Of a stretch of DNA of 64,000 bases, positions 28,194 through 37,162 are shown piece after piece. A model generated the notes under the pieces. It ran no database searches. It was not told the origin of the DNA and worked only from the letters and a program-made list of their open reading frames with translations. Each line of letters begins with the position of its first letter. Positions within the stretch are counted from its first letter, which is position 1. The stretch comes from CAWEBF01 sp963807235 (GTDB lineage: Bacteria; Acidobacteriota; Vicinamibacteria; Vicinamibacterales; UBA2999), in contig CAWEBF010000009.1 in assembly GCA_963807235.1 (NCBI GenBank), positions 620,001-684,000 on the forward strand, written 5' to 3'. A program made the position numbers and the translations under genes.

Positions 28194-31055
28194 CTAGGAC
28201 GCGCGCCGGCGATCGTCGTAGAACTTGCGGCAGGCGCGCTGGAAGCGCTCGTTGAGCGGGCCGGCCACCGACGCGGGGACGGGGCCCAGTCGCATCCACT
28301 GCTGCTGGGCACTGCGCACTTCCTGCTCGGCCTCGCGCCACTTCGTTTCCTCAGCCTGCTTGGATTGTCCGCCGGTCATGGTGTTCGACGCCAGACGCTC
28401 GCGCCACCGCTGGGCCAGCAGTTCCGCCGGCGATGCGGCCGGCGCGTGCGAGCCGCCCTGCGCGGACGAGAGCTCCTCTACGCGAGCCAGCAGCTTCTCC
28501 ATGCGCTTGCGCGTGCGTCGGGATCCAGGTCCGTACCCGCAAACGCCGTCGGCCAGCGGGACACGAGCCGCGCGAGCACGTCGTGGTAGCGCATCGCCAG
28601 GTCCTGCTGGAGGGCACGCGGGACTTCGGGCGCATGCTGCCAGGCGGAGCGGGCCTTCTGCACGGTCTCGTACAGCCCGCCGGGAGCCTCCGCATCGGCA
28701 CCCTCGACGGCCACCAGGCCTTCCAGGTCCTCGATCACGCTGGTGCGGGCGGCCGCCTTTTCCTGGATCTCGATCTGGTCGCGGTGCTTGTAGCGCTCGA
28801 AGAAGCCGTCGCACGCGGTCCGGAACCGCTGCCAGATCACCTCCGACTTCGACCGCCGGACCGGACCGATGCCCTTCCACTGCGCCTGCAGGCGCTTGAA
28901 CTGCGCGGCCGTGGCGTCCCAGTCGTTCGACTGGGCCAGCCGTTCGGCTTCCTCGCACAGCGCTTCCTTCTGGGCCAGGTTGGCGGACCATTCGTCCTTG
29001 CGCTTCTTGAGATCCTCCTGCCGCCGGCTGAAGAATCCGTCGCAGGCGGCGCGGAAGCGCTCCCACAACGCCTTCTCGTGGCCGCGCGACACCGCGCCAA
29101 CGGTCTTCCACTCGGCCTGGAGCGCCTGCAATTCGGCCGCGGTCTTGACCCAGTCCGATGACGGCGCGAGCGCCTCCGCGCGAGCGCACAGATCCTGCTT
29201 CTTCTGCAGATTTGCCCCGCGGGCCGCGTGCTGTTCGGCCATGTACACCGAGGTACGGGCAAACACGGCGTCCTGCGCCGTCTTGAACCGGCGCCACATG
29301 GCCTCGCCCTGCGTGCGCGGGGCCAGCGCCACCGATCGCCAGCGCCCCTGGAGCTCGCGCATCCGCCGCGCGGCCGTCTCCGGGCTCTCCTCCGACGACA
29401 GCGCCTCCATCTGCTTCGCCAGCTCCTCCTGCACCTGCAGGTTGGCCCAGCGCTGCCACTCGTCGGCGTCGCGCAGCTCCTGGACGCGTGGCGCCAGCAG
29501 CGCACGCGCCGCCGTGAGCCGGGCCTGGGCTTCCTGACGGTCGGCTTTTGTCGGCAGCGGTATGCGGGCGTCAAGCGCTTCGCGGATGTCGGTCAACGCG
29601 CGGTCTCCGGCCTTGAGCGTCAGCTGGTCGCTCCCCGCCAGCGTCTCCGCCTGCCGGCACAGCTGCTGGAGACGCTTCAGGTTGTCGTGCTCCTGCTTGG
29701 CCTTGACCTGCTGGTGCTCGTGCTCCTTGTCCTCCAGCACGGCGACGGCGCGTTCCACGCGATCGGCCGCTCCCGGGTTGGCGTCGGCCATCTCGCGCAG
29801 CAGATCCGTATCGCGGCGGAGCATCCGCCAGCGGGTCAGCACTTCGGGCAGCGGCTGCTCGGCCGACGCCAGATGCTCCAACTCGCCCGCCAGCGTCTCG
29901 AGCCGCGCCGCCGCGACCTCGGCCAGTCCGCGGCGTCTTTCACGCTGCTCGAACTGGCGGCACGCGTCCTGGAACCGCCGTGTCAGCGTCGCCGAATAAT
30001 CCGGTGGGAATCTGCGGCAGGCTGTCCCACTTCACCTTCAACTCGGCGAACCGATCCACGGCGTCGGCGCCTTCCAGCCCTTCGATCGCTTCGCAGACGG
30101 CGACACGTTCGGACTGCTCGCGCTCGCGCTCGACGCGCCGTTCCTCTTCCGCCGCCCATTCGGCCGCGCGCACGGCCGCCGCTTCGCGCACGGCCTCGAT
30201 CGCAGCGTCGAACCGTTGCGTCAGGGCGGGATCCACATCGGTGTCGGCCTGCAGCTCGGCCCACGAGACGCGCATCCGGCCGATGGCCGAATCGGCCTCG
30301 GCTGAGTCCGGCACCGCAACCAGCGTCTCGGCCTCCGCTACCAGTGCGGCGCCACGCTGACGATCCTCAGCGCTCATGGCCTGGGCCGGCGTAGGCGCGG
30401 GCGCCATTACCGCGTCTTCCAGGAGACGCTGGCGGGCGCGCGCCTTGCGCATCGCCACCTTGTTGCGTGCGCGCTGTGCGACGGCGGCCACAGCGGTGGG
30501 ATCGAGCAGACGATCCAGCGCCGCCACCGCGGTGTCGGTGTGTTCAGACTTGAGGGCGACGGCGCTCAGCTCGTCCGGATCCGACAGGCGCGCCAGCGCT
30601 CGCAGGCGCGTCTGGCCGTCGGTGGCGTGCCGGCTGACGGACCCGAGGGCGCGGACGTCGCTCAGCCCGTCCACGACCACCGCCTTCACGCCGGGATGCG
30701 CGCTCGCGCGCGCCACGACGGTCAGCTCCTTGAAGCGCCCGGATTCGGCCAGCTGCCGCACGACGTCGCGGGCCACGTCCTCGTCCGCCGTCTCGGCGGC
30801 TACGCCGACCAGTTGACGCAGCGCCTCTGCGCGGACGTCCGTGTCGGGATCGGTCCGGAACAGGTCGCCGAGCACCGTGATGTCGAAGATCCGCGAGGCA
30901 GCGGCGCGGCGGACCCGGGCCTCGGCGTCGTCGCGGGCCATCGACACCAGCACGTCGGCCTCGTCGGCCCCGATTTCGTACACGGCAGCAACGCGCACAC
31001 TGGGATCGGCGTGCTTCCAGCGAGGTGAGGACCGAAACTTCTCCAAGATACCCAT
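28194..31055 (-). CDS. Large DUF349 repeat protein with HEAT-like N-terminus (frameshifted)
   Basis: About 953 residues if repaired. The N-terminal ~190 residues look like HEAT/armadillo-type helices (VSMARDDAEARVRRAAASRIFD, ELSAVALKSEHTDTAVAALDRL). The rest is a series of at least four DUF349 units, each a Trp-anchored three-helix module with the hallmark W-K-x-(I/V)-G-P/A near its end and F-x-x-A/R-C-D-x-F-F before charged helices (CDGFFSRRQEDLKKRKDEW, CDGFFERYKHRDQ). Breaks are at 30006-30008 (GGG, one base surplus) and around 28508-28515. DUF349 proteins are linked in the literature to ribosome or nucleic-acid contexts, but function is unsettled. Probably co-transcribed with the SMP-30-like gene. 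Confidence 0.8.
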
Positions 31056-31190
31056 GGACGTTCGCGACGTGATACGCGGGGGTCTAGTCTACACCGTCGA
31101 TTCTTGCGGATTCGGCGCTTTCGACGGTCGAAAACGTACTCAGAAATCGTAACGGGTCGGTCCCGCGGCGCCGTGTCACCGGGAAAAACA

Positions 31191-31251
31191 AACGGGCTGG
31201 ACGTGAGTCCAGCCCGTTCATGCCGGAAGCCGAGAGCCCGGAGCCGAGAGC
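31191..31251 (-). terminator. Terminator hairpin plus heptad repeats after glnN
   Basis: The hairpin at 31191-31218 pairs AACGGGCTGGAC with GTCCAGCCCGTT around loop GTGA; on the minus strand TGTTTTTCCC follows. It shares loop and most of its stem with the ahcY terminator. Heptad-like units CGGAAGC, CGAGAGC, CCGGAGC, CGAGAGC (31224-31251) abut the CTA stop codon of glnN (31252-31254). Confidence 0.8.
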
Positions 31252-33432
31252 CTACTTCACGAAGAGCATCTCGCGGTAGGTCGGCAGCGGCCACAGCCCA
31301 TGCGGCGTCAGCGTCTCGATGGCGTCGCCGGTCGCGCGCAGTTTGGCCATGGCCGGCACCACCTTGTCGCGCATGTACTTCGCGTGCTTCTCGGCCGAGC
31401 CGCCGCTGTGGTCGAGCAGCCCCGCCAAAGCGTCGGTCTGGACCCGGAACGCGTCGACGAGCTTGGTGTACTTGCCCAGCAGCTTCTTCCCCGACACGCT
31501 CCTGCCGCCGCCAGCCTTCACCGCCGACACGCTCTGGCCGACCTGCTTCTGGTACTCGAGCGCCGCCGGCAGGATGTAGCGGTTCGCCATCAGCACCATC
31601 AGCTGGCCCTCGACGTTGATGGTCTTGTTGTAGTTCTCGAGGAACACCTCGAACCGGGCGTGCGATTCACGCTCGTTCAGGATCTTGAACCGGTCGAGCA
31701 GCTTCATCGCATCCTTCGTGACGAGCTGCGGCAACGCGTCCACGGTGTTGCGCAGGTTCAGCAGGCCGCGCTTGGCGGCCTCCTTCGTCCATTCGGCCGC
31801 GTAGTTGTTGCCGTTGAAGATGATGCGCTTGTGGGCCTTGATGAGGCGCGTGAGCAGCTTGCCCACGGCGGTGTTCAGGTCCTCGCCCTTGGCGGTCGTC
31901 TTTTCCAGCTCGTTGGCGATCTCGTCGAGCGAGTCGGCCATCGCCGCGTTCAGCACCACGTTCGGCATCGCGATGTTCTGGTTCGACGACACCGCGCGGA
32001 ACTCGAACTTGTTGCCGGTGAACGCGAACGGGCTGGTGCGGTTGCGATCGCCGGCGTCGCGCGGCAGCTTCGGCAGCACGCTGGCGCCGAGCTCCATCAT
32101 CCCGCCCTGCTTGGTGGACTTGGCCGCGCCCTTCTCGAGCTGCTGAAACAGATCGGTCAGCTGGTCGCCGAGGAACACCGACAGGATGGCCGGAGGCGCT
32201 TCGTTGGCTCCGAGGCGGTGATCGTTTCCCGCGCTGGCGATGCTGGCCCGCAGCAGGCCCTGCCACTTGTCCACCGCACGCAGCACCGCGGCGCAGAACA
32301 CCAGGAACTGCATGTTCTCGTGCGGCGTGTCGCCCGGGCTCAGCAGGTTGTTGCCGAACTCGTCGGAGAGCGACCAGTTATTGTGCTTGCCCGACCCGTT
32401 CACGCCGGCGAACGGCTTCTCGTGCAGCAGGCACGCCAGGCCGTATTTCGGGGCGACGCGCCGCAGCGTCTCCATCGTCATCATCTGATGGTCGGCGGCG
32501 ACGTTGGCGTTCTCGAACACCGGGGCGATCTGGTACTGGCTGGGCGCCACTTCGTTGTGGCGGGTCTTCACCGGCACGCCTACCTTGTAGAGCTCGGATT
32601 CGACCTCGGACATGCACGCCAGCACCCGCGCGGGAATGGCGCCGAAGTACTGGTCTTCGAGCTCCTGGCCCTTCGGGGGCGGCGCGCCGAACAACGTCCG
32701 CCCGGCGTTGATGAGGTCCGGCCGCGCGAAATAGAAGTTGCGATCGATCAGGAAGTACTCCTGCTCGGGACCGCAGGTGGCGAACACGCGCTCGGCGGTC
32801 GAGCCGAAGATCTTGAGAACGCGCACCGCCTCCCTGGACACGGCTTCCATCGAGCGCAACAGCGGCGTCTTCTTGTCGAGCGCCTCCCCGGTCCAGCTGA
32901 CGAATGCCGTCGGGATCACCAGCGTCACGCAGTTACCGTCGTTGAGCAGCCACGGGGGGCTCGTCGGGTCCCACGCGGTGTAGCCGCGCGCCTCGAACGT
33001 GGACCGCATGCCGCCCGATGGGAAGCTGGACGCATCGGGCTCACCCTTGATGAGCTCCTTGCCGCGGAACTCGGCGATCGCGGTGCCGTCGCCGGCGGGC
33101 GACAGGAACGAGTCGTGTTTTTCCGCCGTGATGCCGGTCAGCGGCTGAAACCAATGCGTGTAGTGGGTCGCGCCGTGCTCGACCGCCCACTCCTTCAATG
33201 CCGACGCCACGGCATCGGCCGTCGCTCCATCGAGCGGCTCGCCCCGAGTGATCGTCGCGCGCAGCGCCCGATACGCCGGCTTGGGCAGACGGTCCTGCTG
33301 CATCTTGTCGTTGAACACCAGACTGCCAAAGGCGTCGGTGGCCTTGACCGACGAGGCGGTGGACACACGCCCCTCGTTGAGCGACCACTCGCGAATACTC
33401 TTGATGGCTTCAGACAACGCGGCAGATCCCAT
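31252..33432 (-). CDS. glnN: Type III glutamine synthetase
   Basis: ATP-dependent synthesis of glutamine from glutamate and ammonium. The 726-residue intact protein has the GSIII layout: a long N-terminus with VFNDKMQQDRLPK, the signature CGPEQEYFLIDRNFYFAR, VESELYKVGVPVKTRHNEVAPSQYQ region, FENANVAADHQMMTMETLRR, HEKPFAGVNGSGKHNNWSLS (ATP/glutamate site), GANEAPPAI and NRTSPFAFTGNKFEFRAVSS. The C-terminal helical extension is normal for this type. The upstream region holds a promoter candidate and direct repeats; a terminator follows. It stands apart from the neighbouring genes as a single transcription unit. Confidence 0.97.
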   Translation of the reverse strand: MGSAALSEAIKSIREWSLNEGRVSTASSVKATDAFGSLVFNDKMQQDRLPKPAYRALRATITRGEPLDGATADAVASALKEWAVEHGATHYTHWFQPLTGITAEKHDSFLSPAGDGTAIAEFRGKELIKGEPDASSFPSGGMRSTFEARGYTAWDPTSPPWLLNDGNCVTLVIPTAFVSWTGEALDKKTPLLRSMEAVSREAVRVLKIFGSTAERVFATCGPEQEYFLIDRNFYFARPDLINAGRTLFGAPPPKGQELEDQYFGAIPARVLACMSEVESELYKVGVPVKTRHNEVAPSQYQIAPVFENANVAADHQMMTMETLRRVAPKYGLACLLHEKPFAGVNGSGKHNNWSLSDEFGNNLLSPGDTPHENMQFLVFCAAVLRAVDKWQGLLRASIASAGNDHRLGANEAPPAILSVFLGDQLTDLFQQLEKGAAKSTKQGGMMELGASVLPKLPRDAGDRNRTSPFAFTGNKFEFRAVSSNQNIAMPNVVLNAAMADSLDEIANELEKTTAKGEDLNTAVGKLLTRLIKAHKRIIFNGNNYAAEWTKEAAKRGLLNLRNTVDALPQLVTKDAMKLLDRFKILNERESHARFEVFLENYNKTINVEGQLMVLMANRYILPAALEYQKQVGQSVSAVKAGGGRSVSGKKLLGKYTKLVDAFRVQTDALAGLLDHSGGSAEKHAKYMRDKVVPAMAKLRATGDAIETLTPHGLWPLPTYREMLFVK

Positions 33433-33771
33433 CGTGACGGCCTATCCTTTCTCTCTCTCGTGCACGCGACGACACACTCGACTGAGCGGTGTGCACAGAT
33501 GTCGAATTATGCACGATTAGGGCGTCACCGAGCAACGATCCGGGATTGTCCAGGGCCAGAACTGGGTCAAATCTGCAGGCTGCCGTTTCAGTTGTGCGTA
33601 CCATGCACGATTTAGATATCACCCTGCACGCGTTTGACCTCCGCGGGCCTCCGCGCGAGCCAACCACTGCACGGCGGCCGTCGGCAGCGTGCACGCTCTG
33701 CCGACGGCTTACGCCGGCGGCATGCCTCAGCGCCGCCGGCGGCGCGTGGGGCTGCCCGGTACAATCTCAGC
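33433..33771. promoter_or_regulatory. 339-nt intergenic region: glnN promoter with direct repeats
   Basis: On the minus strand TTGCTC (33535-33530) and CATAAT (33511-33506), 18 nt apart, form a sigma-70-like promoter about 70 nt before the glnN start. Direct repeats ATGCACGATTAG (33509-33520) and ATGCACGATTTAG (33603-33615) lie 94 nt apart, the first over the -10 box. No coding potential or RNA gene was recognised in the remainder, which is GC-rich with short hairpins near 33715-33745. TACAAT at 33760-33765 is a -10 candidate for the plus-strand GNAT gene. Confidence 0.45.
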
Positions 33772-34363
33772 GTGGAGTACCTGATCAAGCACTACCCGCT
33801 CGAGACGGGTGCGCTCGAAATCCAGTACATCGAGGAGTACTTCGGGGAGTTTCCGCGGAAGAAGACCGCGCAGGAGATCGTGGCGCGGCTTCGCGATCGC
33901 GAGTTCCTGATCCTCATGGCGGAGGCGCCCCTGCCCGACGACCCTGGAAGCGTCGTGCCCGTGTCTTTCAAAATCGTGCACGAGTTGCGCGCGGAGGAAA
34001 CCGAGCCGAAGCTCGCCGACCTGGTGAACCGGCTCCGCGACTCGCTGACGTTCTCCGGCCGGAAGGTCCTGTACAGCTGGATCGGCGGCACTCGCCGCGA
34101 CTGGCGAGGGCAGGGGCACTTCCGCGCGCTGACCGAGGAATCGGAAGCCTGGGCTGTCGCGCAGGGCTACCACGAGGTCGTGGTCAAGACGAAGAACCGC
34201 TTCTACGGGATGCGGAGCACGCTCGACCACCTGGAATTCGACGTCGTGAAGTACGAGCCGCAACCCCGCGGACAACCGCAGCTCGAAGGTGTACCTCAGC
34301 AAGCAGCTGACGGCGGATGTGCTCCGCTCACACACGAGCGCGCGAACGGTCACGCACGCGTAG
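33772..34363 (+). CDS. GNAT-family acetyltransferase (frameshift near 3' end)
   Basis: Probable acetyl-CoA-dependent N-acetyltransferase. GTG 33772 (EYLIKHYPLETGALEIQYIE) follows a TACAAT box by 6 nt without a ribosome site, so a leaderless transcript is possible. The acetyl-CoA loop region reads TRRDWRGQGHFRALTEESEAW, followed by YHEVVVKTKNRFYGMRSTLDHLEFD. CCCC at 34264-34267 appears to have one C too many; without it the protein ends in KVYLSKQLTADVLRSHTSA, matching the common VYLSKxL ending of GNATs, and stops at 34361-34363 (196 residues). The stop is 1 nt from the convergent sigma-factor stop. Substrate unknown. Confidence 0.8.
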
Positions 34364-34364
34364 A

Positions 34365-35006
34365 TCAGCGCGCCGGCGGAGCGGCGTCGAGCACCTTCAT
34401 CAGGCGCTTCAGCGCACGGCCCACGGCCATCCGTGCGGCGTCCACGCTCTTGATGCCGAAGTGCGTGGCGATTTCCGACACCGTCCACTGCGCCTCGATG
34501 CGCGCCACGATGAACGCCTTCTCGCGGGATGACAGATCGTCGAGGGCCGCCCGGTAGCGGCGGTACGCCTCGTGGCGCACGGTGGTTTCGAGCGGCGACG
34601 TGTCGTCGGTCACCAGATCGCCCGGCAGTTCGCTGGGCGCCGGACGGCGCGTCACCTTGCGCACCTCGTCCCGGATGCGGTTGATCACCGACTGGTGGAG
34701 GTACGCCTGCATCGCGCCCACGTGCCGCGGCTCGAAGTGATCCAGCCGCCGCAGGACATGCAGGACGGTTTCCTGCACGAGGTCGCCGGTATCCAGGTTC
34801 CCTCGCGCCGAGGCGGGCAGGCGCCCGTGGGCCCACCGCTTGAGCTCGGGCAGGCAGCGTTGGAGCAGCGCCTCTACTGCGAGGCGGTCGCCGTCCCTGG
34901 CCTTGATCACGAGCTCGATCGTGGGCTCGTCGCTGATCAGGCCATCGCCCCGGGGGGCGGCGCGCTTGCGCGCGGAAGGGTCCGTCGGCCGCGTCACGAG
35001 GGTCAT
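34365..35006 (-). CDS. ECF-like sigma factor
   Basis: 213 residues. Region 2 is recognisable in VEALLQRCLPELKRWAHGRL, GNLDTGDLVQETVLHVLRRL and MQAYLHQSVINRIRDEVRK; region 4 in LDDLSSREKAFIVARIEAQW, TVSEIATHFGIKSVDAARM and AVGRALKRLM. The spacer between regions is acidic and Thr-rich. ATG 35006 faces the kinase start at 35040 with 33 nt between. No anti-sigma factor is adjacent. Frame intact. Similar sigma-kinase pairs suggest the kinase modulates sigma activity, which is an inference. Confidence 0.88.
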   Translation of the reverse strand: MTLVTRPTDPSARKRAAPRGDGLISDEPTIELVIKARDGDRLAVEALLQRCLPELKRWAHGRLPASARGNLDTGDLVQETVLHVLRRLDHFEPRHVGAMQAYLHQSVINRIRDEVRKVTRRPAPSELPGDLVTDDTSPLETTVRHEAYRRYRAALDDLSSREKAFIVARIEAQWTVSEIATHFGIKSVDAARMAVGRALKRLMKVLDAAPPAR

Positions 35007-35039
35007 TGTACGTGTACACTGCCGGCTAACGCACGATTC
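35007..35039. promoter_or_regulatory. 33-nt divergent promoter between sigma factor and kinase
   Basis: Contains TACACT on the plus strand and a palindromic GTACGTGTAC. Too short for two separate sigma-70 promoters plus leaders, so at least one transcript is probably leaderless or starts inside the other gene. It also holds GCACGATTCATG, resembling the repeats upstream of glnN. Confidence 0.35.
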
Positions 35040-35924
<885 letters not shown>

Positions 35925-36009
35925 CAGGTCCTCCCACGAACTGGCGCGGCCCGCAGCTGCGCGGGCCGCGCACAGCATCTGGCAAACCGGCTTGACGCCG
36001 GTTCGCGAC

Positions 36010-36232
36010 TCAGCCGAGCGCGAACATCGCGCGCTCGGTAAAGGCGCCGCTGACCCGAATCGACTCGCCGTTCGCCGCGGCACGTACGACGCCCATGTCG
36101 CCCTCAATCGAGAAGCGCATCGGCTCGCTTGCCACCACCCGCTCCAGTCTGACCGGCTACGCCCGACCCGGCCACCACGACGCCCACTACTCCGACCACC
36201 ACCAGCTTCACCATCTCGCGTCGATCGATCAT
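36010..36232 (-). CDS. Small single-span membrane protein, unknown (frameshifted)
   Basis: AGGAGG precedes ATG 36232. The first ~27 residues (MIDRREMVKLVVVGVVGVVV) are a membrane anchor or signal. CCGG at 36153-36156 carries one extra base; corrected, the protein continues RLERVVASEPMRFSIEGDMG, VVRAAANGESIRVSGAFTER and ends AMFALG at TGA 36010-36012, about 73 residues. The soluble part looks like a small beta domain. It is the last of three small genes on this strand, after the two MGYG paralogues. The family is not recognised. Confidence 0.5.
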
Positions 36233-36261
36233 GAGGCCCCTCCTGGGAGCCCCACTTATCG

Positions 36262-36595
36262 TCACCAGTCGACGCGAACTTCAGCCGGCGGATCGGCCGG
36301 TTCGACCTTGTCCTTCGGCGCGGTTGACCGCCGGCACGTCGAACACCAGGAAGTAGTTGCCGTTGTCCTCGGCTGACCGACGCCGACCGCCAGCGCCTGG
36401 TCGGCCTCCTCCTGCGTCCCGTACCGCAAGCGGCACACGGAATTTGCCGGGCGTGAGGCCGCGTGCGGCATCCACGCCGATCTCCTCGAACTTGATCGGA
36501 TCGCGCCCACGAATGGCGCCTGGCTTGTCCGTGCCGTTGTGATGCACGACCGACCAGTGGACGCTCTGGTTGCCCGAGTACTCTCCGTATCCCAT
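36262..36595 (-). CDS. MGYG-family small protein, paralogue 1 (frameshifted)
   Basis: GGAGG precedes ATG 36595. The N-terminus MGYGEYSGNQSVHWSVVHHN is nearly identical to that of the gene at 37126. It is followed by GAIRGRDPIKFEEIG, then in other frames RVRLRYGTQEEADQAL, EDNGNYFLVFDVPAVN and PKDKVEPADPPAEVRVDW. Three frame changes (near 36433, 36373 and 36327) are needed to read ~110 residues. The predicted strand-helix-strand part, with F(R)VRLR before the helix and YFLVFDVPAV after it, suggests one small alpha/beta domain. No signal peptide. Function unknown. Confidence 0.6.
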
Positions 36596-36742
36596 TGACG
36601 ACCTCCGGTTGTCTGACAGCCCGACGAGGCTGCCGCACAGCGTCTATATCATCCGTGCACGGCGGAACGATGCACGAGTCCAGGAGTTAGCTAGCTGTAA
36701 AGACCTGACGTAGATAGGCACTCTGCGGCTAATCGCGCACGC

Positions 36743-37126
36743 TCACCAGTCGACGCGCACTTCGCTTGGCGGCGGATCGTCGGCCGACGCGCGATCGATC
36801 ACCGGGACGTCGAGCACGAGCACGTACATGCCGTCCTCGAACATCACGCTCTGCGCCGCGGCGGCGGCATCGCGCGCGTCCTTCATCCGTTCGAAACGCA
36901 GCCGCACTCGGAAGTGGCCGGAGTGGCCCTTCCGCTTGCCCGACGTCGGGTGGCGAGACCGGGATCCCGGCCGCGCACGCCGTCGTCCACGTTCACGTCA
37001 TGGGCCTTGGTCGGATGCGCCGACCGCCCCGTCTGCGCTGCCAGCTTCGACCGCCTGCCCTTTGTCGTCTTCGTGCGTCACCGACCAGTGCACGCTCTGT
37101 TTGCCCGAGTACTGTCCGTAACCCAT
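36743..37126 (-). CDS. MGYG-family small protein, paralogue 2 (frameshifted or interrupted)
   Basis: AGGAGG lies 7 nt before ATG 37126. The protein starts MGYGQYSGKQSVHWSVTHED, then meets a TGA at 36998-37000. Shifting frame just before it gives DVNVDDGVRGRDPGL, aligned with IRGRDPIKF of the paralogue, and shifting back gives HFRVRLRFERMKDARDAAAA, MFEDGMYVLVLDVPVIDRA and PPPSEVRVDW with TGA 36743-36745. The total length is a multiple of three, so the two indels compensate. The shared ends (MGYG...HWSV, (P)SEVRVDW) show duplication and divergence within 1 kb. Function unknown. Confidence 0.6.
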
Positions 37127-37162
37127 TGCGTCTCCCTCCTGTTTGTGCGTCGCTGGCGCTGC

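Noticed and set aside
36998..37000. Selenocysteine TGA
   Set aside because: No SECIS-like hairpin follows, and frame changes on either side, matched to the paralogue, explain the interruption.
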